A stretch of DNA of 64,000 nt from Tectiglobus sp965223355 (GCA_965223355.1 CBDCWE010000003.1:4340001-4404000), one strand, 5' to 3'; shown: positions 1 through 9,146, counted from the first letter of the stretch. Numbers and translations are program-made. Notes: generated by a model from the sequence alone, not told the origin.

Positions 1-141
1 GGGCTCGCACCGGGTGCCGCAGAGGACGACATTCGCCGCGCCCATAAGGATCTCCTGAAGAAGCTGCATCCGGATCGCGGCGGGTCGGGTTATCTGGCCG
101 CCAAAATCAACGCAGCCAAGGACATCCTGATCGGCAAGTAG
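1..141 (+). CDS. J-domain (DnaJ-like) protein, C-terminal end
   Basis: The window opens inside a reading frame that ends at a TAG at 139-141, leaving 46 residues. They contain helix II, the HPD loop (LLKKLHPDRGG) and helix III of a J domain, with the domain at the very C-terminus. J domains stimulate the ATPase of DnaK/Hsp70 partners. A C-terminal J domain is typical of small membrane-anchored TIM14-like DnaJ proteins of Alphaproteobacteria, but the N-terminal part that would show a membrane anchor is outside the window, so that subtype is inference. Confidence 0.8.
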   Translation, partial: GLAPGAAEDDIRRAHKDLLKKLHPDRGGSGYLAAKINAAKDILIGK

Positions 142-210
142 ATCTCGCCCACCGTGATCCGGCGGTGCGGTTGGTGGCAGCGCCAACAGCCGACCCGCTG
201 CAGGCGCAAC

Positions 211-1773
211 TCATTCGTCCAAGGCGACAAAGCAGTTGATCCCGAGCCGGCGCAGAGTGTCACAGGCGCTGGTCGCCGATTTGCGGGCAAAGCCGGCATA
301 GCGCGCGCGGTAGACTTGGCGGTGGCCGGAACGTGCCCGGATCGCCAACGGTCGAGCTCCGGTCAGCAGTGGTCCGGCCTTTGCGGCTACGGTTTGCAAT
401 TGGCGCTCGGCTTCGGCTGCGGTCAGGTAGGCGCCGACCTGGATTTGCGCGCCGCCTTTGGCAAGTTTGCCGCCGAGGGTGGATCGTGCGAACTGCTGGG
501 CCGGGGCGGCCTGGCGATTGAACCTTGGCGGTCGCTGCTGCATCGTGTGCAGGCGCGAGGCTTGTGCATCGAGCGTGCCTGGCGGGCGGCCGCGTTGAAT
601 GGACCGGCTTTGTGGTGCACGCGCCGGCGGCGTCCAGCGCGCGGGCGATCGCCCGCGTGTTTTGCCGACCTGAGACGTTTGCCAGCGCGGTTGCGCGCGC
701 GGCGCCGGCAGAATGCCGACCCGTCTCACACGGGCAATTTCGATTTTCGGTTGCGACCGGCGGACCAGCGCGTGGGCGGGCCGCGAAGGCGCGGTTGCGC
801 GTGTTGGCGGTTGCGGCAGGATTATGCGCCGCAGTTGGGGCCCGGCGGATTTGGCCGGCGCGCGCGCAACGCGACGGCGACTGGCAACGCGTCTCGGGCG
901 TTGCTTTAGGGCAATGCGGGTGTCGGGGCGACGGGTCCGCGTCGTCGCCGCGCGCTCGATGTATTTATTGAGCAGGCGACGCATACGGCCATTTCTGGCC
1001 CGCGCCGTCTTGCCGCCCAAGACGACGGCGATAATGCTGCGCCCGTTCTTGCTGAGGGATGTGACCAGGTTGAACCCTGAGGCGCGGGTATAGCCGGTCT
1101 TTATGCCGTCGACGCCGCGGTACCGGCCGAGCAGCGAATTGTGGCTGCGGTAGCGACGGCCTTTGTAGCGGAACTGGCGGGTGCGAAACTGCGCATAATG
1201 GCGGGGGAAGTGGTCCTTCAATCTGAGCGCCAGTTGGGCGATATCGCGCGCTGTCGTCACCTGGTTGGCGTCAGGTAAACCCGACGCGTTGCGGAACCGA
1301 GTGTTCGCCATGCCGAGCTGGCGTGCCCGGCGTGTCATCAATCGGGCAAAATTGACTTCGCTGCCAGCCAGATGCTCGGCAACTGCAGTTGCAACGTCAT
1401 TGGCGGACTTGACGATCAAAGCCAATACGGCCTGGCGGACCGTGATGACATCTCCAGGTTTGAGGCCGAGACGCGATGGCGGCCGGGTGGACGCGTAAGG
1501 CGAAACGGAAATTTTCGTACCATAGCTCAATTGACCGTTTTCGATATGCTCAAAGACCAGGTAGAGGGTCATCATCTTGGTCAGCGAAGCCGGATAGCGA
1601 AGCGCGCGCGCCTTATTTGCATGCAGCACCCGGCCGGTCTTGACGTCAACGACAAAACTTGCCCGCTTTTGCGGTGCGGCCGCTGCCGGGCCTGTGAGCG
1701 CGGTGGCTGCCGCTGCAACCGATGCGATGAAAGTTGCAACGGCCGGGAACAATGCTGTCTGACGCCAAGCCAA
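211..1773 (-). CDS. D-alanyl-D-alanine carboxypeptidase with C-terminal SPOR domain
   Basis: A 520-residue penicillin-binding protein of the DacA (S11) family that trims the terminal D-Ala from peptidoglycan stem peptides in the periplasm. The three active-site motifs are present: SLTK at about residues 63-66, SAN at 123-125 and KTG at 225-227. A hydrophobic, Ala-rich N-terminus looks like a signal peptide. After the catalytic domain comes a long basic, Arg/Pro-rich linker (about 255-430), then a SPOR domain (about 440-518) that would bind denuded glycan at the septum. The start read here is a TTG preceded by GAGG about 11 nt upstream; no ATG fits better. The DacA-linker-SPOR architecture is common in Alphaproteobacteria. 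Confidence 0.88.
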   Translation of the reverse strand: MAWRQTALFPAVATFIASVAAAATALTGPAAAAPQKRASFVVDVKTGRVLHANKARALRYPASLTKMMTLYLVFEHIENGQLSYGTKISVSPYASTRPPSRLGLKPGDVITVRQAVLALIVKSANDVATAVAEHLAGSEVNFARLMTRRARQLGMANTRFRNASGLPDANQVTTARDIAQLALRLKDHFPRHYAQFRTRQFRYKGRRYRSHNSLLGRYRGVDGIKTGYTRASGFNLVTSLSKNGRSIIAVVLGGKTARARNGRMRRLLNKYIERAATTRTRRPDTRIALKQRPRRVASRRRVARAPAKSAGPQLRRIILPQPPTRATAPSRPAHALVRRSQPKIEIARVRRVGILPAPRAQPRWQTSQVGKTRGRSPARWTPPARAPQSRSIQRGRPPGTLDAQASRLHTMQQRPPRFNRQAAPAQQFARSTLGGKLAKGGAQIQVGAYLTAAEAERQLQTVAAKAGPLLTGARPLAIRARSGHRQVYRARYAGFARKSATSACDTLRRLGINCFVALDE

Positions 1774-2309
1774 TGTTTATCGTGCCTCAATCTTGCGCGT
1801 ATCGCTCTTAAGCTAATGTCTTGATTGTTATCGAGCAGGTGTGGTTGTTGCTGTTGTTGTTGTGGCGCCTTCTCATCAACTCATTCCGGCGCATTTTGGG
1901 CTGTGGCTCGGGCGAATTGTGACAACTGGCAATTCTGCCTCGGAATGTTTAAATTTCGTTTACGCTGTTTCTGGCCGTCGCGAGCCGGCAAAAAAGAACT
2001 TGAGGTCGGAACAGGCCTCGTGCAGAGATCGTGATCGCTTCGGGGTTTTGGCGGGGTCGGTCGGAGCGCTCGGGGTGGTTTGGGCCGTGAGGTGAACAAC
2101 GCGCATAGCCGACCAATGAGGTAGTGTTCTGGAGGGCACCGATTTGTTAATGTGAATGCGGCGGTGTGCGATTAAGGAAGCCGCTAACCAAGGTTGTGGT
2201 ATGTTGAAATTGCGGTTTGCGACGGATCTTCGGTTGGGCAGGGATTGCAACAACCGCTGGCAGGCACAGGCGCAGGCGCGGAGAACACTGGCGGATTGAG
2301 CGACGAACG
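1774..2309. other. Intergenic region between divergent dacA-like gene and clpS
   Basis: About 535 bases with no convincing gene. It holds a GTT-rich low-complexity stretch near 1842-1865 and a locally AT-richer part around 1940-1970. The two flanking genes point away from each other, so promoters for both are expected here, but I could not place them with confidence. Short reading frames on both strands lack codon bias and ribosome binding sites. Confidence 0.5.
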
Positions 2310-2675
2310 ATGGTTGGAAAGCGGCAGACATTGATCACGTTGTCGTCAGCGGGTGATCAAGGCGATGACGCCGGTTCCGGAGGACGGGGCGGTGTCGTCA
2401 CGCAAACTCGTCCCAAGACGAAGAAACCGAACCTTTACAAGGTTTTATTGCTGAACGACGACTACACGCCGATGGAGTTCGTGGTTCACGTCTTGGAGCG
2501 TTACTTCAACAAGGGCCGTGAAGAAGCAACCCGCATCATGTTGCAGGTCCACCAGCAGGGCGTCGGCGTTTGCGGGGTCTACACCTATGAGGTTGCAGAG
2601 ACCAAAGTGACGCTGGTCATTGATTTCTCGCGCCAGCATCAACACCCTTTACAGTGCACAATGGAGAAAGAGTAG
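2310..2675 (+). CDS. clpS: ATP-dependent Clp protease adaptor ClpS
   Basis: ClpS binds the N-domain of ClpA and delivers N-degron substrates to ClpAP. From the ATG at 2310 the protein has 121 residues: a flexible, Gly/Arg-rich N-terminal tail of about 40 residues, then the conserved core with LLLNDDYTPMEFV and a Val-Gly-rich C-terminal part ending near the stop. The frame stays open upstream to 2217, but that extension is Arg-rich and unlike the family. The gene lies 6 nt before clpA on the same strand, the usual arrangement, so the two are probably co-transcribed. Confidence 0.95.
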   Translation: MVGKRQTLITLSSAGDQGDDAGSGGRGGVVTQTRPKTKKPNLYKVLLLNDDYTPMEFVVHVLERYFNKGREEATRIMLQVHQQGVGVCGVYTYEVAETKVTLVIDFSRQHQHPLQCTMEKE

Positions 2676-2681
2676 CCCGCC

Positions 2682-5147
2682 GTGCCATCATTTTCGCAGA
2701 GCCTTGAGAACACCCTGCACCGCGCACTCGAGTACGCCAACGAGCGCAATCACGAGTATGCGACGCTGGAACATCTTCTGTTAGCCCTGATCGATGACCG
2801 TGATGCGCTTGGCGTGCTCAAGGCCTGCGCCGTCGACGTCGATGCGCTCAGACAGCGGCTGACCGAATACATCGATACGGAATTTTCCGACATCGAGATC
2901 GGTAACGTTGCCGATGCGACACCGACGACGGGCGTGCAGCGCGTCATTCACCGCGCTGTCGTGCATGTGCAGTCGTCCGGCCGCGAGGAGGTTACGGGCG
3001 CCAATGTGCTGGTCGCCATCTTCGCTGAGCGCGAAAGTCATGCTGCTTTCTTCCTGCAGGAACAGGACATGACCAGGTTTGATGCCGTCCAGTACATCTC
3101 TCACGGCATTGCCAAGCGTCCCGGCATGTCGGAACCGCGCCGGGTGCGCGGCGTTGATGATGACGGCACGGACGAAGACGGCGGTGACAAGAAGGCGGCA
3201 GACGCCCTCAATACCTACTGTGTCAACCTCAACAAGAAGGCACGCGACGGCAAGATCGATCCGCTGATCGGACGCGAAGCGGAAGTCTTGCGCACGATCC
3301 AGGTGTTGTGCCGACGCCAGAAGAACAATCCGCTGCTGGTCGGTGATCCGGGCGTCGGCAAGACGGCGATCGCGGAAGGCTTGGCACGCAAAATCATCAA
3401 GGGCGATGTGCCCGAAGTCTTGAAGGCGGCGACGATCTTCGCGCTCGATATGGGCGCGCTACTGGCGGGCACGCGCTATCGCGGCGACTTCGAAGAGCGT
3501 CTCAAGGCGGTGATGAAGGAGATCGAGAATTTCGACGGTGCAATTCTTTTCATCGATGAGATTCATACGGTGATCGGGGCCGGCGCCACGTCCGGCGGGG
3601 CGATGGATGCCTCGAACCTTTTGAAACCGGCGCTGCAGTCCGGAACGGTGCGCTGTATCGGCTCTACAACTTACAAGGAGTACCGCCAGCACTTCGAGAA
3701 GGACCGTGCGCTGGTGCGCCGCTTCCAGAAGATCGACGTCAATGAGCCGACCGTCGATGACGCCATCGAAATCCTCAAGGGGCTTAAGCCGTACTTCGAG
3801 GACTATCACAAGCTCAAGTACTCCAATGATGCGATCAAGGCGGCCGTGGAGCTGTCCGCCAAGTACATCAATGATCGCAAACTGCCGGACAAGGCGATTG
3901 ACGTGATCGACGAAACCGGTGCCTCGCAGATGCTCGTCGAAGCAAGCAAGCGCAAACGGCGCATCAGCGTCAAGGAAGTTGAAGCGACGGTTGCCACGAT
4001 GGCGCGCATCCCGCCGAAAACCGTGACGAAGTCGGATGCCGAACTGCTGTCAAACCTCGACCGCGATATGAAGCGTCTGGTTTTCGGCCAGGAACAAGCC
4101 ATCGAAATGGTGACGTCGGCGATCAAGCTGTCGCGGGCCGGTCTGCGCGAACCGGAAAAGCCGATTGGCTGTTATCTGTTCACCGGGCCGACGGGGGTTG
4201 GCAAGACGGAGGTGGCAAAGCAACTTGCCGCGCTGATGGGTGTCGAACTGCTGCGCTTTGATATGTCGGAATACATGGAAAAGCACACCGTATCGCGGCT
4301 CATCGGTGCGCCGCCTGGCTACGTCGGTTTCGACCAGGGCGGCCTGCTGACGGACGGTGTTGACCAACATCCGCATTCGGTTGTTCTGCTCGATGAAATC
4401 GAGAAGGCCCACCCGGACCTGTTCAACATCCTGTTGCAGATCATGGACCACGGCAAGCTGACCGATCACAACGGCAAGCAGATTGACTTTCGCAATGTCG
4501 TTTTGATCATGACCTCGAATGCCGGCGCCGCCGATATGGCGCGCCCGCCAATGGGCTTCAACAGGGACCGTCGTGAAGGCGAAGATACCGATGCCGTGAA
4601 CCGCATGTTCACCCCTGAGTTCCGCAATCGCCTGGACGCCATCGTACCGTTCGCGAACCTGCCGACAGAAGTCATCAAGAAGGTCGTCGAGAAGTTCATC
4701 TTCCAGCTCGAAGCCCAGCTCGCCGATCGCAGCGTCACGATCGAGCTGACGGACGCGGCCGCGATGTGGCTGGTCGACAAAGGCTACGATGAAAAGTACG
4801 GCGCGCGGCCGTTGGCCCGGGTCATTCAAGAGCACATCAAAATGCCGCTGGCCGAGGAGCTGTTGTTTGGCAAGCTCGAACATGGCGGCGCCGTCAAGGT
4901 GATTGTCGAGCAGGACGGCCTCGCACAGCGGCTTGGCTTCGAATTGTTTCCCGCAGCGCCGAAACCCAGGAGTTTGTCCGCGGATGACGAGGACGGCGAC
5001 GAGGAAGCCGGTCGCGATGGCGAAAAGGCGTTGATTACGGCGGCACCGAGAAAGGCGCTGCCCAGTCCCAAGGAACGAAAACCGCGCACACCGTCCAAAT
5101 CATCCGGCACCGTGCCGTCGGTGCCGCCCAAAAAGGGCAAGGACTAA
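2682..5147 (+). CDS. clpA: ATP-dependent Clp protease ATP-binding subunit ClpA
   Basis: AAA+ unfoldase that feeds substrates into ClpP. The GTG start at 2682 gives 821 residues: Clp N-domain (about 1-150), first AAA module with Walker A GDPGVGKT near 225 and Walker B LFIDE near 289, second AAA module with GPTGVGKT near 503, and the D2-small domain to about 760. The last 60 residues form a charged Lys/Pro-rich tail that is longer than in the E. coli protein (758 residues); such tails are variable. It directly follows clpS. The stop at 5145-5147 is followed at once by a multi-hairpin repeat. Confidence 0.97.
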   Translation: MPSFSQSLENTLHRALEYANERNHEYATLEHLLLALIDDRDALGVLKACAVDVDALRQRLTEYIDTEFSDIEIGNVADATPTTGVQRVIHRAVVHVQSSGREEVTGANVLVAIFAERESHAAFFLQEQDMTRFDAVQYISHGIAKRPGMSEPRRVRGVDDDGTDEDGGDKKAADALNTYCVNLNKKARDGKIDPLIGREAEVLRTIQVLCRRQKNNPLLVGDPGVGKTAIAEGLARKIIKGDVPEVLKAATIFALDMGALLAGTRYRGDFEERLKAVMKEIENFDGAILFIDEIHTVIGAGATSGGAMDASNLLKPALQSGTVRCIGSTTYKEYRQHFEKDRALVRRFQKIDVNEPTVDDAIEILKGLKPYFEDYHKLKYSNDAIKAAVELSAKYINDRKLPDKAIDVIDETGASQMLVEASKRKRRISVKEVEATVATMARIPPKTVTKSDAELLSNLDRDMKRLVFGQEQAIEMVTSAIKLSRAGLREPEKPIGCYLFTGPTGVGKTEVAKQLAALMGVELLRFDMSEYMEKHTVSRLIGAPPGYVGFDQGGLLTDGVDQHPHSVVLLDEIEKAHPDLFNILLQIMDHGKLTDHNGKQIDFRNVVLIMTSNAGAADMARPPMGFNRDRREGEDTDAVNRMFTPEFRNRLDAIVPFANLPTEVIKKVVEKFIFQLEAQLADRSVTIELTDAAAMWLVDKGYDEKYGARPLARVIQEHIKMPLAEELLFGKLEHGGAVKVIVEQDGLAQRLGFELFPAAPKPRSLSADDEDGDEEAGRDGEKALITAAPRKALPSPKERKPRTPSKSSGTVPSVPPKKGKD

Positions 5148-5148
5148 T

Positions 5149-5307
5149 GGTTCAGGGGATGGGTCCCCTGGTCGGGGAGTTTGAGGGGCTGAAAGCCCCT
5201 CAAGGATCGCCGCTAAGCGGCGATATGTTAAGGGCTCTGCCCTTAACGATCCCGCCAAAGGGCATTGCCCTTTGGAAACCTGAGATTTGATTAGTGGTTT
5301 TCTAGAG
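5149..5307 (+). repeat. F1 five-hairpin repeat, copy 1
   Basis: Five short hairpins follow one another: arms around GGGG/CCCC at about 5152-5169, GAGGGGCT/AGCCCCTC, ATCGCCGC/GCGGCGAT, GTTAAGGGC/GCCCTTAAC and CCAAAGGGC/GCCCTTTGG ending near 5276. The same order of hairpins recurs at 6078, 9147 and, inverted, at 45185. The last 20 bases, shared with the copy at 9147, run into the 3' end of the HIT gene on the other strand and include its stop codon. The series could terminate transcription from both clpA and the HIT gene. Confidence 0.85.
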
Positions 5308-5716
5308 CGGCGCGGATTTTGTGTGCGTTGGCTTTGAGCAACTCTTTGTCTGCCATGTCATTGGAATGCGGTGCAAGGCGCACGCCGTCGTGGCGCGGCA
5401 TCACATGATAGTGGAGATGGTAGACGTCTTGCCCGCCCGCCCGTTCATTGGACTGGATCACCGTGACACCCTGGGCCTCGAACGCTTTCATGACGGCGTG
5501 TCCGATTGTCTGGACCGTCTTGATGCAGGCGGCGAGCTGGTCGGGCGTGGCATCAAGCATGTTGCGGGCCGGAGTCTTCGGGATCACGAGGGTGTGACCG
5601 TCGGTGCGCGGCATGATGTCCATGATCGCCAGCGTTTCGGTATCCTCATAGACGCGCTCAGCGGGCAGTTCGTTGCGCAGGATCTTGGCGAAGACGTTGT
5701 CATTGTCGTAACTCAT
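5291..5716 (-). CDS. HIT family nucleotide hydrolase/transferase
   Basis: A 141-residue histidine-triad protein of the HinT/Hit type, which hydrolyses phosphoramidate bonds of adenosine nucleotides. The catalytic HLHYHVMPRH motif (HxHxHxx) lies near residues 98-107. The N-terminus MSYDNDNVFAKIL is the normal family start; the frame is open a further 12 codons upstream but that part is not conserved-looking. It is convergent with clpA, and its last three codons and stop fall in the tail of an F1 repeat. A HIT gene beside clpA is common in Alphaproteobacteria. Confidence 0.93.
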   Translation of the reverse strand: MSYDNDNVFAKILRNELPAERVYEDTETLAIMDIMPRTDGHTLVIPKTPARNMLDATPDQLAACIKTVQTIGHAVMKAFEAQGVTVIQSNERAGGQDVYHLHYHVMPRHDGVRLAPHSNDMADKELLKANAHKIRAALENH

Positions 5717-5874
5717 CGTGAATGTCCCTTGTGCAGGCCGGCGAATAACCACTGGTTAAGCTCATAACCGGTTTTTTCGGGTTTGTTTACACTCGCCCGT
5801 CGGCTTTGCCGGAAACTGGCTGGAGACGTGTACCTTTCGTCGCAGTTTGATTGGCGCGTAACGGGAGTTCGGCC

Positions 5875-6087
5875 ATGGATCATCAGTTTAGTGACAGCGA
5901 GCGGGCGGACCGGGCCGAGGATGTTGACGATCTGGCGGCCGCCTATCTCAAATCGCGCGCCGTTCATCGCAAGGTGTTGATGATCTGCGCCGTCGCCGGG
6001 CTGGTTGGGGTCGCGATCCTGGCCTACGTCATCTTGATCCGGGCACAGGTGTCGCTGGCCGGCGCCAGTGGCCTCGGGAACCTCTGA
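5875..6087 (+). CDS. Small single-pass membrane protein, hypothetical
   Basis: A 70-residue protein I do not recognise. It has an acidic N-terminal half (about 1-25), then a hydrophobic segment at about 36-57 (VLMICAVAGLVGVAILAYVI) that should span the membrane once, and a short tail. The start at ATG 5875 is chosen over an in-frame ATG at 5851 because GGGAG lies 7-8 nt upstream. The last two codons and the TGA lie in a sequence (AACCTCTGAAT) that recurs as the end of F1 repeats, so an element insertion may have replaced the original C-terminus. Confidence 0.6.
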   Translation: MDHQFSDSERADRAEDVDDLAAAYLKSRAVHRKVLMICAVAGLVGVAILAYVILIRAQVSLAGASGLGNL

Positions 6088-6174
6088 ATTCGAGTAGGTC
6101 CAGGGGACCCATCCCCTGGTCGGGGAGTTTGAGGGGCTGAAAGCCCCTCAAGGATCGCCGCCAAGCGGCGATTG
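6078..6174 (+). repeat. F1 repeat, copy 2, truncated
   Basis: Contains the end sequence with CCTCTGAAT and the first three hairpins of F1; the GTTAAGGG and CCAAAGGG hairpins are missing. It stops where an F2 element begins (6176). The first hairpin reads CAGGGGACCCATCCCCTG, which is the exact reverse complement of the corresponding hairpin in copy 1, so the loop is inverted relative to that copy. Confidence 0.82.
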
Positions 6175-6175
6175 G

Positions 6176-6310
6176 CTAGATCATCGTGCTTTAAGTTGGA
6201 ACCGCTATTGCGGTTCCAACTTAAAGCACGATGATCGCCACTTTAGAGGCGAGCAACTTTCTGCCTTTATTCGGGATCGTTCCGATTCCGAATAAAGGCA
6301 GGTTGCTCTA
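6176..6310 (+). repeat. F2 CTAG-bounded two-hairpin element (A then B)
   Basis: Hairpin A (about 6179-6236) is a perfect inverted repeat of 27-nt arms around TATT. A 14-nt spacer GCCACTTTAGAGGC follows, then hairpin B (about 6251-6308) with CTGCCTTTATTCGG/CCGAATAAAGGCAG arms. The left end is CTAG and the right end is CTCTA. In this copy hairpin A lacks the AAA bulge seen in other copies in this orientation. It directly abuts F1 copy 2. Confidence 0.9.
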
Positions 6311-6535
6311 AGAGCGCCGCCCCAACGGCCCCGCAAGCGCGACCAATTCTGATGCGCGGTGCCGTCATGCGAGCTGGCTGAGTGCGATGGCCCGGCCCCC
6401 GCTTGGTCTTGCGGCTCGGCCCGAAACGATTTGCCGGGCTTTGAATCATACAAGCAAGCTATTGATTCTCGCGTCCGTTATGGTTCATCAGTTCGTTGCG
6501 GTCGTTGCCGCGATTGTTTCACGACGTCATCAACC

Positions 6536-7816
6536 ATGGACACCAGGCAGTTGTTGAATTCCGCAGCTCTTCAGCCCGTCTTGACGCAAAGCCCCACGCG
6601 CCGGTTCGTGGGTGTTGCCACTGTCGTTTCGGTTGCCGCTCTGATCACGGCTTTCAGCGCCGTTTCAGGTGACGCCAAAACAAGCTGTCGCAACACGGCA
6701 AGCTTTGCGAAATGGAAGGCCAGCTTCCGCCGCGAGCTCCTGGCTCAAAGAATTTCACCATCTCTCATCCGGCGCGTTTATGATCCGATCGTATTCGACC
6801 CCAAGATCATCAGGCGCGACCGCCGGCAGAGCTTCTTCTCGCTGTCGTTCTTGCAGTTTTCCAAGCGTTTGGTGTCGGCCCATCGCCTTAAGTCGAGCGC
6901 GCGCAAGCTCAAACAGCGCGCCGCCTTGTTTCGCAGGGCGCGACAGAAGTACGGTGTTCCCGGCGCCGTCATCACCGCGTTTTGGGCCCTGGAGAGCGAC
7001 TTTGGCGCCGGCATTTCAAAGCAATATCCGGTGTTTAACTCGTTGGCGACGCTGGCTTATGACTGCCGTCGCCCGGAGCTGTTCCGGCGCGAGTTGGCAT
7101 CGGCCTTGAAAATCGTCGACCGTGGATATCTGCCGCTCAACCGCTTTGTCGGATCGTGGGCGGGCGAGCTTGGCCAGACCCAGTTTCTCCCGGACCACTA
7201 TCTGAACTTCGCAGTCGATGGCGATGGCGATGGCGTGCGCGATCTGATGAAAAGCGATGCTGACATCATCTTTTCGACCGCCAATTTCATCAGGCATTTG
7301 GGCTGGCGGGCGGGCGAGCCGTGGCTCGAGGAAGTGCAAGTGCCCAGGCGCTTGAAGTGGCGTGAAGCAGACCTTGCCATCCAGCATCCGCGCGCGACCT
7401 GGGCCAAGTGGGGCGTGCGTGCGCGCAACGGAAATGCCCTGCCAAGCGATCGCATGCCGGCCTCACTGTTGCTGCCGATGGGCCGAAACGGGCCGGCGTT
7501 TCTCGCCTATCGCAATTTCCAGATCTATCCGCAGTGGAACCAGTCGCTCAACTACGCGATGACGGCGGCTTACTTGGCAACCCGTCTGTCCGGTGCGCCC
7601 AGATACCGCCCCGGTCGCGGGCCAATCGAAGACTTCGGCTACAAGGAAATCCGGGAACTTCAGCGCCTTCTGATCCGGCGCGGGTTTGACACCGGCGGCG
7701 CGGATGGCAAGCTTGGGGCGCGGAGCCGGGCGGCGGTTAAGGCGGCACAAGTGAGGTTCGGCCTGCCGGCGGACTCCTATCCTTCAAGTGAACTCATTCG
7801 CCGTTTGCGGCGTTGA
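6536..7816 (+). CDS. Lytic murein transglycosylase, MltB type, with peptidoglycan-binding domain
   Basis: Cleaves the MurNAc-GlcNAc bond of peptidoglycan with formation of the 1,6-anhydro product in the periplasm. From ATG 6536 it has 426 residues: a long signal sequence (hydrophobic core about 24-44), the SLT_2/MltB catalytic domain (about 55-350) with the catalytic Glu in ALESDFGAG, and a peptidoglycan_binding_1 domain (about 360-426). Typical MltB motifs such as ELGQTQFLPDHYLNFAVDGD are present. The frame is open back to 6359 but the upstream part is low quality, and a Met followed by a basic, then hydrophobic stretch makes 6536 the better start. No RBS is obvious. Confidence 0.9.
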   Translation: MDTRQLLNSAALQPVLTQSPTRRFVGVATVVSVAALITAFSAVSGDAKTSCRNTASFAKWKASFRRELLAQRISPSLIRRVYDPIVFDPKIIRRDRRQSFFSLSFLQFSKRLVSAHRLKSSARKLKQRAALFRRARQKYGVPGAVITAFWALESDFGAGISKQYPVFNSLATLAYDCRRPELFRRELASALKIVDRGYLPLNRFVGSWAGELGQTQFLPDHYLNFAVDGDGDGVRDLMKSDADIIFSTANFIRHLGWRAGEPWLEEVQVPRRLKWREADLAIQHPRATWAKWGVRARNGNALPSDRMPASLLLPMGRNGPAFLAYRNFQIYPQWNQSLNYAMTAAYLATRLSGAPRYRPGRGPIEDFGYKEIRELQRLLIRRGFDTGGADGKLGARSRAAVKAAQVRFGLPADSYPSSELIRRLRR

Positions 7817-7896
7817 CGTCGCCGTACCATATGCTGTTCGCCACGTCCGGCCCGGCCGCAACCGGGTGAAAGATCAACGCTGTCCTGAGGTCAACC

Positions 7897-9126
7897 ATGA
7901 GTGATCTTCGCGCACCACGGCGCAAATCGGTACCGGTCAATGTCGGCGGCGTCACCGTCGGTGGCGAGGCGCCCGTCGTCGTTCAGTCGATGACCAATAC
8001 GGACACAGCCGATGTCGGTGCGACGGTCAACCAAGTCGCAGCATTGGCCCGCGCCGGTTCGCAGCTGGTGCGCATTACCGTCGATCGGGACGCGGCCGCG
8101 AAAGCCGTCCCGAAGATCCGCGACCAACTGCTGCGGCACGCCATTGAGGTGCCGATCGTCGGCGACTTCCACTACATTGGCCACAAACTGTTGGATCAAA
8201 ACCCGGCCTGCGCCGAAGCACTCGACAAGTATCGCATCAATCCCGGCAATGTCGGCTTCAAGGACAAGAAGGACCGACAGTTCTCAGCGATCATCGAGAC
8301 GGCGCTCAGATACGACAAGCCGGTGCGCATTGGCGTCAACTGGGGCTCGCTTGACCAAGATTTGCTGACGCATTTGATGGATCGCAATGCCGGCAGTGCC
8401 ACGCCGCTGCCGGCGCGGGCGGTGATGCATGAAGCAATCGTGCAATCGGGCTTGCTGTCGGCCGAGCGCGCCGAACAACTGGGGCTCGGCGCCGACAAGA
8501 TCATCATTTCAGCCAAGGTCTCAGCCGTACAGGACCTGATAAGCGTTTACACATTGCTGGCTGCGCGCTGCCGCTATGCGCTCCATCTCGGCCTGACCGA
8601 GGCCGGCATGGGATCGAAGGGCCTCATCGCGTCGTCGGCTGCTATCGCCATTCTCCTGCAAAAGGGCATTGGCGATACGATCCGCTATTCGCTGACGCCG
8701 GAGCCCGGTGGCGATCGCACCAAGGAGGTGCGTGCCGCACAGGAACTGCTGCAGACCATGGGTATCCGTGCTTTCGCTCCGACGGTGACCGCCTGTCCCG
8801 GCTGCGGTCGCACCACGTCGACCGTGTTCCAACAACTCGCAAAGGATGTCCAGGACATGATCCGGGAGCGGATGCCGGAGTGGCAGGCGCGCTATCCCGG
8901 GGTCGAGACCCTGAACTTTGCCGTGATGGGCTGCATCGTGAACGGTCCGGGCGAATCCAAGCACGCCGATGTCGGCATCTCGCTGCCGGGCACAGGCGAG
9001 CAGCCGGCAGCGCCGGTGTTCATCGATGGCAAAAAGGCCAGGACATTGCGCGGGCCGAACATCGCAGCCGAGTTTAAGGGCATCGTTGAGGACTATATCG
9101 AGCAGCGATTTGGCTCGTTGTGCTAG
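7897..9126 (+). CDS. ispG: 4-hydroxy-3-methylbut-2-en-1-yl diphosphate synthase (flavodoxin)
   Basis: IspG/GcpE carries out the reductive ring opening of MEcPP to HMBPP in the non-mevalonate isoprenoid pathway, using a [4Fe-4S] cluster. The 409-residue protein has the TIM-barrel N-terminal part (VVVQSMTNTDT near 25-40) and the cluster-binding C-terminal part with CPGCG near 303 and MGCIVNGPGES near 346. A flavodoxin/ferredoxin is the usual electron donor. The start follows a GTCCTGAGG-like stretch by about 10 nt. It seems monocistronic; mobile-looking repeats fill the space after it. Confidence 0.97.
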   Translation: MSDLRAPRRKSVPVNVGGVTVGGEAPVVVQSMTNTDTADVGATVNQVAALARAGSQLVRITVDRDAAAKAVPKIRDQLLRHAIEVPIVGDFHYIGHKLLDQNPACAEALDKYRINPGNVGFKDKKDRQFSAIIETALRYDKPVRIGVNWGSLDQDLLTHLMDRNAGSATPLPARAVMHEAIVQSGLLSAERAEQLGLGADKIIISAKVSAVQDLISVYTLLAARCRYALHLGLTEAGMGSKGLIASSAAIAILLQKGIGDTIRYSLTPEPGGDRTKEVRAAQELLQTMGIRAFAPTVTACPGCGRTTSTVFQQLAKDVQDMIRERMPEWQARYPGVETLNFAVMGCIVNGPGESKHADVGISLPGTGEQPAAPVFIDGKKARTLRGPNIAAEFKGIVEDYIEQRFGSLC

Positions 9127-9130
9127 CCTA

Positions 9131-9146
9131 CTGCAGGTTGCTCTAG
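9131..9146 (+). repeat. F2 right-end fragment
   Basis: CTGCAGGTTGCTCTAG matches the right terminus of F2 including the terminal CTAG, but nothing else of the element is present. F1 copy 3 starts immediately after it, as if F1 had inserted at, or recombined with, an F2 end. Confidence 0.6.
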
